The notes beneath the pieces were generated by a model. That model was not told the origin of the DNA. It saw only the letters and a program-made list of their open reading frames with translations, and did no database searches. From Deltaproteobacteria bacterium (GTDB taxonomy: Bacteria > Desulfobacterota > Binatia > HRBIN30 > JACQVA1), in NCBI GenBank assembly GCA_016178705.1, contig JACOST010000014.1, positions 372,001-436,000 on the forward strand: a DNA stretch of 64,000 bases, written 5' to 3'. Positions 34,446 through 42,836 of this stretch are shown here, in pieces (position 1 is the stretch's first letter; each line of letters starts with the position of its first letter). Made by a program: the position numbers and the translations under genes.

Positions 34446-34982
34446 ATGGGATTCCATCATACGGCGTTCGCCACGCGTGATTTGCACGCCACCCACAAAT
34501 TCTACACCGAAGCCATGGGCTTCGAACTCGTAAAGGTCGCGATCGGCGCCACCGATGCCGGCGGCTGGGCCAAGCATCTCTTCTATGAGACCGGCAAAGA
34601 CGAGTACATCGCATTCTGGGATCTGCACGATGACACTTTGAAAGACTGGAGCCCGGCGATCTCGACGGGGCAGAATCTCCCGATCTGGGTGAATCATCTC
34701 GCCTTCCGCGCGACAGACCTCGGCGACATCGAAGCGCGCAAGCAGCGCTGGCTCGCGCACGGTCACACGGTGAGCGAGATCGATCACGGTTGGTGTACGT
34801 CGATCTACGCGGTCGATCCCAATGGCATCTTGGTCGAGTTCTGCACCACCACGCAGGCAATGACGGCGCAGGATCGTGAGGAAGCGCAGCGCTTGCTGAA
34901 GGACCCGCACCCGCCACTCGACGCGCCGCCGCCGGTCAAGATGTTCCATCCGCCCGCACCCGGCGCGGCGGCAGCCGGCTAA
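34446..34982 (+). CDS. VOC-family (glyoxalase/dioxygenase-fold) protein
   Basis: The 178-residue protein starts GFHHTAFATRDLHATHKFYTEAMGF, the usual beta-alpha-beta start with a metal-site His, followed by NHLAFRATDLGDIEARKQRWLAHGH and YAVDPNGILVEFCTTT, which supplies the second His/Glu pair. A strong AAGGAGG lies 6 bases before the ATG. VOC proteins isomerise, hydrolyse or oxygenate small metabolites. It lies downstream of the GPH transporter, and its proline-rich tail (PPLDAPPPVKMFHPPAPG) is unusual. Confidence 0.85.
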   Translation: MGFHHTAFATRDLHATHKFYTEAMGFELVKVAIGATDAGGWAKHLFYETGKDEYIAFWDLHDDTLKDWSPAISTGQNLPIWVNHLAFRATDLGDIEARKQRWLAHGHTVSEIDHGWCTSIYAVDPNGILVEFCTTTQAMTAQDREEAQRLLKDPHPPLDAPPPVKMFHPPAPGAAAAG

Positions 34983-35022
34983 CGCGCGCAAAGCAAACGA
35001 AGACGTTTCCCCGAGTAGCCGG

Positions 35023-35053
35023 CTCGAGTAGAAGCCGCAGGCTTCGTATCGAG
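35023..35053. terminator. Palindromic hairpin between convergent genes
   Basis: CTCGA-GTA-GAAGCC-GCA-GGCTTC-GTA-TCGAG forms a symmetrical two-part hairpin in the gap between the VOC gene and the convergent glycosyltransferase-like gene. It is a likely bidirectional terminator, and its wording looks like a dispersed repeat. Confidence 0.5.
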
Positions 35054-35078
35054 GGCCAGCGTATCGAGGGGCTCTCTC

Positions 35079-35990
35079 CTATGCCCCGGCTCGCGCGAGC
35101 AGTTCGAAGGCATCCGCACGCAAGTACTGCTGGCGAATCTGTTCCGAAAGGAACTCTTCGCTCACCACGCCACAGTTGATGCATTCGCGCAGAAGCTGAA
35201 AGAAGAGCCTCTCCTGCCGTGGATCGGGATGTGGTTGGTAAACTTGCGGCGGGGCCGCGGGCGGGTTGATGAGTCGCCTCGCCAAAGCGCGCAACCGCAC
35301 TCGCATGGCCGGCCGCCGCAGCCGCTGCGCGCCAATCCAGTCGAGCCCGTAGTCGATCGGCAACCCCGTTTTCCACGGCTGCGTTGACCGCTCGGTGTTG
35401 TGCAGAAGTTTGGTGGATGCCGTGAGCGTATCGAAGTGATTCCACTCCTCCGCCAACGCCCCGATGCTATCGGGCGGCTCGTGCATGAGAAACAGCCACG
35501 GATACGGATCCATCTCGCGGCGGAAGATCGCATCGATCCGTTCGTCCCAGCGCCAATGGGTCAGCTGGCCGCAATCCAACAGCATCACGCTCGAGGCGTA
35601 GTGCCAGCGGGCGCCGCCGTAGTGGCCGGGTCTGGTGCGGCAGACGATGGCTTTGCCGCACATATCGGACACCAGCAGCTCGGCCACATCGCCAAGGGCA
35701 AATGCGTCCGGATCGAGCACCAACGCGCGGCCGTGGAAACCGAGAATCTGCGGAACCATCATGCGCAGCAGACTGTGCGACTGCGCGTCGCGGTTGCGCC
35801 ACGTCAACAGATGTCCATCGGCAACGAATCGCTCGCCCTCGCGGCGGTGGAGATGCGGCGTGTCTTCCAAACGCAGCAGCCGCACCTCGAACGATTCGGG
35901 ATGACGCGATTGCGAGGTCAGCGAGTACGCGCCCACCGTGGCGGCGACGAGTTGGGGGGCGTTGGTGTGGATGAAGATGATCGGCTTCAC
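35079..35990 (-). CDS. GT8/glycogenin-like glycosyltransferase candidate
   Basis: The 303-residue protein begins KPIIFIHTNAPQLVAATVGAYSLT and contains RALVLDPDAFALGDVAELL, a DxD-like metal site in the style of GT8 glycosyltransferases, then MLLDCGQLTHWRW and a basic C-terminal region. I chose the GTG at 35990 because GGAG precedes it, rather than the TTG six codons upstream. The gene is single, with a 297-base gap to the divergent nucleotidyltransferase. The assignment rests on the DxD site and fold pattern, so it is moderate. Confidence 0.6.
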   Translation of the reverse strand: MKPIIFIHTNAPQLVAATVGAYSLTSQSRHPESFEVRLLRLEDTPHLHRREGERFVADGHLLTWRNRDAQSHSLLRMMVPQILGFHGRALVLDPDAFALGDVAELLVSDMCGKAIVCRTRPGHYGGARWHYASSVMLLDCGQLTHWRWDERIDAIFRREMDPYPWLFLMHEPPDSIGALAEEWNHFDTLTASTKLLHNTERSTQPWKTGLPIDYGLDWIGAQRLRRPAMRVRLRALARRLINPPAAPPQVYQPHPDPRQERLFFQLLRECINCGVVSEEFLSEQIRQQYLRADAFELLARAGA

Positions 35991-36287
35991 GCGATCTCCG
36001 TACTGCAACTGCGGTGGATCATCAGGGGTCTGACAGCGTGACCGCGCGGTGAACAGATCGGCAGTACGTCAAGGGTGCTCGGCATCGCTGTCGACGCCGG
36101 CCACCCGTTTGCCCGGCCACCGATCGGCCGATAGCGCCGCGTCCATCGCCACAGATCGGATCGAAGGTCGAGAGGTGCCGCGATCATCGACGCGCGCTCT
36201 AGCACGGCACGCCGGCACGCGTCACTCGATCGCGAAGCTGGACCCTGCGGCTTGTACGAGTACCTGCAAAGGCGCTACGAGAAGTTG

Positions 36288-37022
36288 ATGCTCACGCGCA
36301 GCGCGATCATTCTCGCCGCCGGGCTCGGCGCGCGGCTGCGCAGCATTCATGCGGATCAGCCCAAGGGCTTCATCGAGATCGGCGGCCAGAGCCTGATTGA
36401 GCGCTCGGTGAGGCTCCTGCGCAGGTGCGGTGTCGACCGCATCGTCATCGTCGCTGGATTTCAGGCCGAGGCCTACCATCGCTTCGCTGCCGGCCGCGGT
36501 ATCCAGGTCGTCGAGAACTCGGCGTATGCGACCACCGGCACGATGGCCTCGCTGGCGCTCGCGCTCGATTCAATCGATGGGGACTTTCTCTTGCTCGAAA
36601 GCGATCTGTTCTACGAGCCGCGCGCGCTTGATGCGCTGCTCGCGCATCCCGCTCCCGACGTCATCTTGGCGTCCGGGTTCACGCAGGCGACCGACGAGGT
36701 CTGGGTCGATGCCGTTGACGGCACGCTGCACGGCGTCTCCAAAATTCGGTCCGAACTCAACTCGGTCATCGGCGAGTTCGTCTGCATCGCTCGCATCTCG
36801 CAGCCGCTCGCCGCACTCATGCGCAACGCGTTCGAAACTTTCGTTGCCACCCACGAGCACGGCCGCTTGGAATACGACACGACGCTGGTACCCCTCCTTC
36901 ACCACCGCCCGGTTAAAGTCTGCCTGGTCCCTGATCTACTCTGGGGCGAGATCGACGACGAGTTCCAATACCGCCGCGTCCGCGACCACGTCTGGCCCGC
37001 GACGTTGGCGGCGAAGCGATAA
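36288..37022 (+). CDS. Sugar-phosphate / phosphocholine-type nucleotidyltransferase
   Basis: The 244-residue protein has the NTP-transferase signature SAIILAAGLGARLRS, LLRRCGVDRIVIVAGFQAEAYHRFA, FLLLESDLFYEPRALDALL (Asp of the metal site), and FVCIARISQPLAALM, with EFQYRRVRDHV near the end. It resembles phosphocholine/aminoethylphosphonate cytidylyltransferases and small sugar-nucleotide transferases. I used ATG 36288; an in-frame TTG at 36252 would add MYEYLQRRYEKL, without clear conservation. The upstream gap of about 297 bases (35991-36287) holds no gene I can support. Confidence 0.75.
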   Translation: MLTRSAIILAAGLGARLRSIHADQPKGFIEIGGQSLIERSVRLLRRCGVDRIVIVAGFQAEAYHRFAAGRGIQVVENSAYATTGTMASLALALDSIDGDFLLLESDLFYEPRALDALLAHPAPDVILASGFTQATDEVWVDAVDGTLHGVSKIRSELNSVIGEFVCIARISQPLAALMRNAFETFVATHEHGRLEYDTTLVPLLHHRPVKVCLVPDLLWGEIDDEFQYRRVRDHVWPATLAAKR

Positions 37023-37110
37023 GACGTGCAGCCGCGCGACCAGCCCGCCCATCCTCCGTTGCCGTGTGACACCCAAACGTAGTACGGGAAAGCATCGACA
37101 CGGAGGCACC

Positions 37111-38523
37111 ATGCACGAACTGCTCGGGCAGACGCTGATCGAACTGACCACCACGCTGCGCGCGCGCAAAGCATCGCCGGTTGAGCTGATGCAGGCGGTG
37201 CTCGCCCGCATCGATGCGACCAACAAGGATCTCAACGCTGTCGTCGTCATGCGCGATCGTGACGCGCTGCTGCGCGACGCCAAGGCCGCCGAGGAGCGCG
37301 TCGCGCGCGGCGAAGCGCGGCCGCTCGAAGGCATCCCGCTCGGCGTCAAAGACCTCGAAGACGCCGCCGGTCTGGTCACGTCGATGGGCTCGCTGCCGTA
37401 TCGCGACAACCTCGCGAAGCACGACTCGACTCAGGTCGCGCGACTGAAGGCCGCGGGAGCCATCGTCGTCGGCAAGACCAACGCGCCCGAGTTCGGCTAC
37501 ACCGCCATCACCAAGAACCTCGTCTACGGTGTCACGCGCTCGCCGTGGAATTTGGAACGCACACCTGGCGGCTCCAGCGGCGGCTCCGCCGCGGCGATGG
37601 CGGCCAACGTGCTTCCGTTGGTAACTTCGAGCGACGGTGGCGGCTCGATCCGCATCCCCGCCAGCTTCACCGGCTGCTTCGGGTTGAAGACTTCCTTCGG
37701 CCGCATTCCGATGGGGCCGTTCCCCGAGTGGCGCTATCAAGACACGTCGGTGTTTGGTCCGACGACTAAGACCGTCGAAGATGGCGCGCTGTTCATGGAC
37801 CAAGTCGTCGGCGCGTCAGCGTGCGATCCGAACAGCTTGCCGCATCCCGGGATCTCCTACCTCGACACCGTGCGCCAGCCGTTGCCGAAGAAACTCCGCA
37901 TCGCCTACTCGCCCGACCTGAGCTACGCGGTCGTGCAGTCCGACGTTGCCGCCGCCGTCGAGGCGAACGTGAAAGTGTTCGAGCAACTCGGTCACCGCGT
38001 CGAACAAATCAAAGGTGGCCCACCGCAGCTCGGACGCGAGTGGGGACTGCTGGGTACCTTCGAGGCCGCCTCTCACTTGCATCACCTCTTGCCGGAGCAG
38101 GAAGACAAGTTCGGGCGCACGTTTCTCGCCGGCGTGAAGATGGGCTGGCAGATGACACCGGAAGTCTGGGGCAAGGCAGCGCAGTTGCGCATGCAGCTCA
38201 ACAACTGGTGCGCCAAGATCTTCGATCACTTCGATCTGCTGGTAACCCCCACTGTCCCGTACGATGCCCCGCCGGCGGCCGGGCCGTTCCCCAACGAGAC
38301 TGAAGGGCGCAAACAGATCCTCGCCGGGGTCGCCGCATTCACCATTCCGTTCAACCTGTCGTGGCATCCCGCCGCCACCGTACGCGTCGGCGTGTCGCGT
38401 ACTAAGCTGCCGATGGGCATGCAGATCGTCGGTCCGCGCCACCGCGATGATCTCGTGCTGCAAGCCGCGCGCGCCTTCGAGCGCGAGCGCCCCTGGCATC
38501 CGCAGTGGCCAACGACGTGGTAG
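37111..38523 (+). CDS. Amidase-signature family amidase
   Basis: The 470-residue protein has LEGIPLGVKDLEDAAGLVTS (the catalytic Lys of the Ser-Ser-Lys triad), RTPGGSSGGSAAAMAANVLPL with the glycine/serine-rich signature, and SSDGGGSIRIPASFTGCFGLK, which supplies the nucleophilic Ser region. Late blocks LLVTPTVPYDAPP and GMQIVGPRHRDDLVL are typical. A GGAGG lies 5 bases before the ATG. It hydrolyses an amide of unknown identity; its cytoplasmic location fits the lack of a signal peptide. Confidence 0.9.
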   Translation: MHELLGQTLIELTTTLRARKASPVELMQAVLARIDATNKDLNAVVVMRDRDALLRDAKAAEERVARGEARPLEGIPLGVKDLEDAAGLVTSMGSLPYRDNLAKHDSTQVARLKAAGAIVVGKTNAPEFGYTAITKNLVYGVTRSPWNLERTPGGSSGGSAAAMAANVLPLVTSSDGGGSIRIPASFTGCFGLKTSFGRIPMGPFPEWRYQDTSVFGPTTKTVEDGALFMDQVVGASACDPNSLPHPGISYLDTVRQPLPKKLRIAYSPDLSYAVVQSDVAAAVEANVKVFEQLGHRVEQIKGGPPQLGREWGLLGTFEAASHLHHLLPEQEDKFGRTFLAGVKMGWQMTPEVWGKAAQLRMQLNNWCAKIFDHFDLLVTPTVPYDAPPAAGPFPNETEGRKQILAGVAAFTIPFNLSWHPAATVRVGVSRTKLPMGMQIVGPRHRDDLVLQAARAFERERPWHPQWPTTW

Positions 38524-38563
38524 GAGCAAAGTCAATTTGCGAGCGATCTTCGTTCCTGGTGGA

Positions 38564-38583
38564 GGCAGCCGTCCCTGGCTGCC
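38564..38583. terminator. Hairpin between convergent amidase and antitoxin-like genes
   Basis: GGCAGCC-GTCCCT-GGCTGCC (38564-38583) sits in the 123-base gap between the amidase stop and the convergent YgiT-like gene. It is a plausible bidirectional terminator; there is no U-tract. Confidence 0.4.
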
Positions 38584-38646
38584 CTAGGGCCCGCAAAGCG
38601 ACTCAGCATTCGTGAAGCAAGCGTAGGGTCCGCAGCGCGGACGATC

Positions 38647-38892
38647 CTAACGCACCGCAACCGCGCGACGGCGGCGCGGCAGAATCGCTGCATCAAACTG
38701 CCGGCTCGCATCGAGGCCGAAGATTCGCTCGCCGCACTTCGCGCAACGTTCGTGCGCAACGGCTTCGAACGTATGCCCTCGCCCGTTGACCCGAAGCGTC
38801 ACGTTCTCGGTCACCGCGCGCACTTGGTGTGCGCCGCATGTCGGGCACGCTCCGCGCCCTCTACTCTGCGAGCTTCGAGGAGATGAAGACAT
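38647..38892 (-). CDS. YgiT-type zinc-finger protein (possible antitoxin)
   Basis: The 81-residue protein contains CPTCGAHQVRAVTENVTLRVNGRGHTFEAVAHERCAKCGERIF, two CxxC zinc-binding pairs separated by about 37 residues, the MqsA/YgiT arrangement. A Ser-rich start (MSSSPRSSQSRG) precedes it and a basic tail ends it. Its ATG at 38892 lies inside the upstream gene, overlapping by 32 bases, so the two are coupled. Similar CxxC proteins serve as antitoxins to DUF4258 or MqsR-like partners; no HTH domain is seen here, so DNA binding is uncertain. Confidence 0.7.
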   Translation of the reverse strand: MSSSPRSSQSRGRGACPTCGAHQVRAVTENVTLRVNGRGHTFEAVAHERCAKCGERIFGLDASRQFDAAILPRRRRAVAVR

Positions 38893-39169
38893 AGAACACC
38901 TCTGTACCACTTTTGCGGCGGATGGTACCCTTCGTGTAGACCCACGTGCCATCGTACGTTGGACTCTCGATAACGTAGAGTCGTTCGCTTGGTGCCCAAC
39001 GACGTGGCGAGCGTGAGCGAATGGCCTTCTTGATCGCACTCGCATTCAGAATCGACTCCAGCACATCCTCGACGCTGAGACCATCGCGCAGACGTTCCGC
39101 CTCAGCCTTGGCTGTAAACTCCACGCGACCGGCTACCACCAAGCGCTTGATGCGGACTAGTATGTCCAC
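38861..39169 (-). CDS. DUF4258-type protein (possible toxin)
   Basis: The 102-residue protein has GRVEFTAKAEAERLRDGLSVEDVLESIL, the DUF4258 helix with His/Glu-like spacing, then AIKKAI and ERLYVIESPTYDGTWVYTKGTIRRK followed by FYVFISSKLAE. DUF4258 proteins are commonly paired with YgiT/MqsA-type zinc-finger antitoxins and resemble mRNA-interferase toxins. It precedes and overlaps the zinc-finger gene, so they form a two-gene unit. Activity is not shown by the sequence. Confidence 0.65.
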   Translation of the reverse strand: MDILVRIKRLVVAGRVEFTAKAEAERLRDGLSVEDVLESILNASAIKKAIRSRSPRRWAPSERLYVIESPTYDGTWVYTKGTIRRKSGTEVFYVFISSKLAE

Positions 39170-39342
39170 GCTCTCATCCTAGCCCGAACGTCACCGCGCG
39201 GGAAGCTGCGAGCATCCGGAATGCGAGACGGACGGCGGACGCATTTTTGGAGGGCGAAGCAATGTGTTAACAATGCCGGCATGCCTCGAACACCTTCGTG
39301 CCCGGAGAGCTGGGCCACTCGCATGCAGGTCGGGACGCAATC

Positions 39343-40410
39343 ATGAAGCGTGTTGCGGTGATCGAAGGCGACGGTGCCGCGCCCGAGGCGGTGCGGCCCA
39401 GTCTCACCCTGATCGACAAACTTGGGATCGACCTCGAATGGGTCTACCCGCCAGTCGGCGATACCGGCATGGCGGCGCACGGTTCGGCGTTTCCGCCCGC
39501 GGCGCGGGCGATCATCGACACTGCCGACGCCACGCTCTTCGGCGCCACCAGCGGGGCGAGCGCGGCGGCGCTGTTCTATCTGCGTTGGGGTAAACAGACG
39601 TACGCCAACGTGCGGCCGATCCGCTACTGCGTCGGCTTCGAGAGTCCGTTGGCGCGGCCGGCGGGGATCGACTTCGTCATCGTGCGCGAGAATCTCGAAG
39701 ACCTCTACGTCGGCGTCGAGGGCGACGTGACGGATCTCGCGCCGCTGAAGCTGCAGAGCGTCACCTCACGCCGCGCGGTGACCGAGATGGCCCCAGGGGC
39801 GTTCGCGCTGAAAGTCATCACCGAGCGCGGCAGCGAGCGAGTGGCGCGTTTCGCCTGCGAGCTGGCGCGGCGGCGCAAGAGCCTCGGCCGTCCCGGCCGC
39901 GTCACCTGCGCCACCAAGCACAACATGCTGCCGCGCAGCGACGGCTTGTTTCGCGCCGTGGCTGAACGCGTCGCCAAGCAGTATCCCGACATCGAGTTCG
40001 AGAGCTACATCGTCGACGACTTCGCGCGCCGGCTGGTGGCCGAGCCGACCGCGCTCGATGTGGTGCTGCTGCCGAATCTGTACGGCGACGTGCTGTCCGA
40101 CGCCGCGGCCGGCCTGATCGGCGGCCTCGGCCTGGCGCCGAGCGCTTGCTACGGGGATACATACGCCTACTTCGAGCCGGCGCACGGCACCGCTCCCGAC
40201 CTCGCCGGCCAGAACGCGATCAATCCGACCGCGACACTGCTGTCGGCATCGATGATGCTCGGCTACCTGGGCTACGGCGACGCCGCGCGCCGCTTGATAG
40301 TGGCGATCGAACAACTCTATGCCGAGCGACAGATCCGGACGCGCGATCAAGGCGGCACCGCCACCACCACCGAGTTCTGCGACGCACTGGCGGAGAAGTT
40401 GGTGCACTGA
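39343..40410 (+). CDS. Isocitrate/isopropylmalate dehydrogenase family protein
   Basis: The 355-residue protein has VAVIEGDGAAPEAVRPSL (usual EGDGIGPE; here the IG are AA), VIVRENLEDLYVGVEGDV, TERGSERVARFACELARR, HNMLPRSDGLF and LLPNLYGDVLSDAAAGLIGGLGLAPSA with the metal Asp residues, then YFEPAHGTAPDLAGQN. It belongs to the beta-decarboxylating NAD(P)-dependent dehydrogenases (isocitrate, isopropylmalate, tartrate, homoisocitrate). Substrate-determining residues cannot be assigned confidently. The ATG at 39343 was chosen because it begins the conserved first strand; upstream in-frame sequence is unconserved. It is followed by the thiolase with a 77-base gap. Confidence 0.85.
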   Translation: MKRVAVIEGDGAAPEAVRPSLTLIDKLGIDLEWVYPPVGDTGMAAHGSAFPPAARAIIDTADATLFGATSGASAAALFYLRWGKQTYANVRPIRYCVGFESPLARPAGIDFVIVRENLEDLYVGVEGDVTDLAPLKLQSVTSRRAVTEMAPGAFALKVITERGSERVARFACELARRRKSLGRPGRVTCATKHNMLPRSDGLFRAVAERVAKQYPDIEFESYIVDDFARRLVAEPTALDVVLLPNLYGDVLSDAAAGLIGGLGLAPSACYGDTYAYFEPAHGTAPDLAGQNAINPTATLLSASMMLGYLGYGDAARRLIVAIEQLYAERQIRTRDQGGTATTTEFCDALAEKLVH

Positions 40411-40487
40411 AGCGGCGCCCGCAGAGGCTTCCGTCAACACGGCGCTTCTGCCAAGCTGGCGCGCACCACTGACTGAAGGAGATGTCC

Positions 40488-41654
40488 ATGCAAGAGGTCT
40501 ACATCATCGAAGCCGCGCGCAGCGCGATCGGGAAACGCAAGGGCGGATTCGCTGGGTTGCATCCGGCGGACTTACTCGGTGCCGTGCAGCGCGCTTGTGT
40601 CGAACGCGCCAAGATCGATCCCAAAGAAGTCGGCCAACTCGTCGGTGGCTGTGTGTCGCAAGTCGGCGAGCAGTCGTTCAATATCGCGCGCGTCGCCTGG
40701 CTGTCGCAAGGTTTCCCGATGGAGATCGCCGCCACCACCGTCGACAGTCAGTGCGGATCGAGCCAGCAGGCGACTAGCCTCGCCGCCGGGATGATCGGCG
40801 CCGGCATCGAAGACGTCGTGCTCGCCTGCGGCGTTGAGATGATGACCCGCGTGCCGCTCGGCTCCAACATGACCAAAGGCGGATCGCCGCTGCCGCCGAG
40901 CTACGCGACGCACTACGCGTACGCGTCGCAGTTCAAAGGCGCCGAGATGATCGCCAAGGAGTACGGCATCACCCGAGAAGACACCGACCGCTTCGGCCTG
41001 CGCAGCCAGACGCTCGCCAATCAGGCGTGGATGGAAGGGCGGTTCGATCGCGAGATCGCGCCGATCGAAGCGCCCGTGCTCGACGAGAGCGGCAACCCGA
41101 CCGGCGAGACGCGCGTGGTCAAGCGCGACGAAGGCTTGCGCCAAACCTCGATGGAGAAGTTGGCGGCGCTGAATGCGGTCGAGGCCGGCGGTATTCACAC
41201 GGCGGGCACGTCGTCGCAAGTCTCCGACGGCGCCGCCGCGGTATTGTTGGCATCGCCCGCGGCGGCGAAGCGGCTCGGACTCAAACCACGCGCGCGCATC
41301 CTGACCACGACGCTGGTTGGCGTCGATCCGGTCACCATGTTGAAGGGACCGATCCCGGCGACGCGCAAAGTGTTGAAGCAGACAGGATTGTCGATGCACG
41401 ACATCGATACGTTCGAAGTGAACGAAGCGTTCGCCTCGGTCGTGCTGGCGTGGATGAAGGAGGTCGAGCCGAATCCGGAGCGCGTGAACCCGAGCGGCGG
41501 CGCGATCGCGCTCGGCCATCCCACCGGCAGCACCGGCGCGCGGCTGATCACCACCGCCTTGCACGAACTGGAACGCACTAATCGACGCTACGCGCTGATC
41601 GCGATGTGCTGCGGCGGCGGTTTGGGAACGGGTACGATCATCGAGCGAATGTAG
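40488..41654 (+). CDS. Thiolase (acetyl-CoA acetyltransferase family)
   Basis: The 388-residue protein has the thiolase signatures: DSQCGSSQQATSLAAGMI with the nucleophilic Cys, NEAFASVVLAWMKEV, GHPTGSTGARLITTALHEL with the catalytic His, and CCGGGLGTGTIIER at the end. ATG 40488 has an AAGGAG 7 bases upstream, better than the ATG at 40482. Thiolases condense or cleave acyl-CoA; the surrounding ligase, amidohydrolase and dehydrogenase genes suggest a beta-oxidation or aromatic-acid pathway, but no complete pathway can be assembled here. Confidence 0.92.
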   Translation: MQEVYIIEAARSAIGKRKGGFAGLHPADLLGAVQRACVERAKIDPKEVGQLVGGCVSQVGEQSFNIARVAWLSQGFPMEIAATTVDSQCGSSQQATSLAAGMIGAGIEDVVLACGVEMMTRVPLGSNMTKGGSPLPPSYATHYAYASQFKGAEMIAKEYGITREDTDRFGLRSQTLANQAWMEGRFDREIAPIEAPVLDESGNPTGETRVVKRDEGLRQTSMEKLAALNAVEAGGIHTAGTSSQVSDGAAAVLLASPAAAKRLGLKPRARILTTTLVGVDPVTMLKGPIPATRKVLKQTGLSMHDIDTFEVNEAFASVVLAWMKEVEPNPERVNPSGGAIALGHPTGSTGARLITTALHELERTNRRYALIAMCCGGGLGTGTIIERM

Positions 41655-41664
41655 TCCGTCTGAC

Positions 41665-41730
41665 GGGCGCACAGCCGTGCGCCCCTACAGCGACGGCGCC
41701 GATACCGTAGGGGCGCACGGCTGTGCGCCC
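41665..41730. repeat. 24-base inverted repeat, probable bidirectional terminator
   Basis: GGGCGCACAGCCGTGCGCCC starts at 41665 and the 24-base arm to 41688 is exactly mirrored at 41707-41730, followed by TTTT. It lies between the convergent thiolase and SDR genes. The outer GTAGGGGCG/CGCCCCTAC resembles that of the palindromes at 29237 and 30686, so this is the same broad repeat family. Confidence 0.8.
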
Positions 41731-41760
41731 TTTTCCCCGATCACCGATTGCAACGCCGCC

Positions 41761-42600
41761 TCATTCCTTTCGCTCGCTCTGCAACAGACTGCTGACCCAC
41801 TGCGTCGCCTGCGTGCCCCAGTGGATTACCGAGTCGGCAACGCCGGGCATCAATGCGGCCAGTTTCTCCAACGTCGCCGCGCCCGGCGGCACGGAAACTT
41901 CCACCAAGCGGAAGCGCGCGGCGGCAAAAATCGCCCACACCACCCATGCCGGCGGCATGTTGAGGGCAGTCGGCCACATGTTACTGAGTTGCGCGTCCTC
42001 AGCGAAACCGTGCGCCATCGGCGTGTCGATGACTCCGGGCATCACGAGAGCGACATGCACGTTGCTGCCGCGCAGTTCGGTCCGTAACGCCTCGGTGAGC
42101 CCGACCAGCGCGAACTTGCTCGCGCAGTAGCCGCCCAGCGGTGTCACGCCGCGGCGGCCGGCGAGCGAAGCGACATTGACGATGCAACCGTCGCCTTGGC
42201 GCTGCATCACCTTCACCGCCTCCTGCATCACGGCGAGTGCGCCGAAGAGATTTACCTTCAGCATCGCGGCGAGATCCGCCGCTTTCAAATCCACCACCGG
42301 CGACGCGATCAACACTCCCGCGTTGTTGACGACGACATCGATGCGCTTGAAGCGCCCCAGTACGGTCTTGATGCACGCACGCACAGCGCTGGGCTTGGTA
42401 ACGTCGGCCGGCGCTACGAGCGCCTTGCCGCCTCTAGCAACGATCGCGCGCTGGACTTCCTCGAGCGCCTCGCGCCGCCGCGCCACCAGCGCCACGTGCG
42501 CACCGCCGGCGCCAAACGCCAACGCGGTCTCGCGCCCGATCCCACTCGACGCACCCGTCACCAGCACTACCTTGTCGCGGAAGTCGTCGAACATCGCCAT
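41761..42600 (-). CDS. Short-chain dehydrogenase/reductase
   Basis: The 279-residue SDR shows VVLVTGASSGIGRETALAF (glycine-rich nucleotide loop), DVVVNNAGVLIASPVV (NNAG), CIVNVASLAGRRG with the catalytic Ser, YCASKFALVGLTEAL (Tyr and Lys) and VALVMPGVIDTPM. The late segment is variable. ATG 42600 is preceded by AAGGGAAACC; a longer upstream frame is not supported. It is convergent with the thiolase and divergent from the AarF-like gene with a repeat-rich 236-base gap. Confidence 0.9.
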   Translation of the reverse strand: MAMFDDFRDKVVLVTGASSGIGRETALAFGAGGAHVALVARRREALEEVQRAIVARGGKALVAPADVTKPSAVRACIKTVLGRFKRIDVVVNNAGVLIASPVVDLKAADLAAMLKVNLFGALAVMQEAVKVMQRQGDGCIVNVASLAGRRGVTPLGGYCASKFALVGLTEALRTELRGSNVHVALVMPGVIDTPMAHGFAEDAQLSNMWPTALNMPPAWVVWAIFAAARFRLVEVSVPPGAATLEKLAALMPGVADSVIHWGTQATQWVSSLLQSERKE

Positions 42601-42673
42601 ATGGTTTCCCTTCGTGTGGTGACCATCGCTCAGAGCGCGGTCGCGGGTCAACCGCGTCTCTTTCCGCGAAGAC

Positions 42674-42746
42674 GCGGGCGGGCCGCCCGCGCTATCCGGA
42701 TTCGTTTGAATTCCACATCCGCGGTAGGGCGGGCGGCCCGCCCGCC
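42674..42746. repeat. Two GC palindromes in the SDR-AarF divergent gap
   Basis: GCGGGCGGGCCGCCCGC (42674-42690) and GGGCGGGCGGCCCGCCCGCC (42727-42746) are two related palindromes either side of about 36 bases. They occupy the space where divergent promoters would be expected and resemble dispersed repeats. Confidence 0.6.
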
Positions 42747-42836
42747 TCCTTCTTTCGATGACGGCACCTGAGTGCTCGATGACGCTTGCGCCGTCGCAAT
42801 CGAATCGCCATGCTGCCGCCAGCGTCGGACTCGGCA

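Noticed and set aside
38590-38660. Possible further integron site after the YgiT-like gene
   Set aside because: A CCTAAC is present, but no partner GTTRRRY with a foldable arm could be found.
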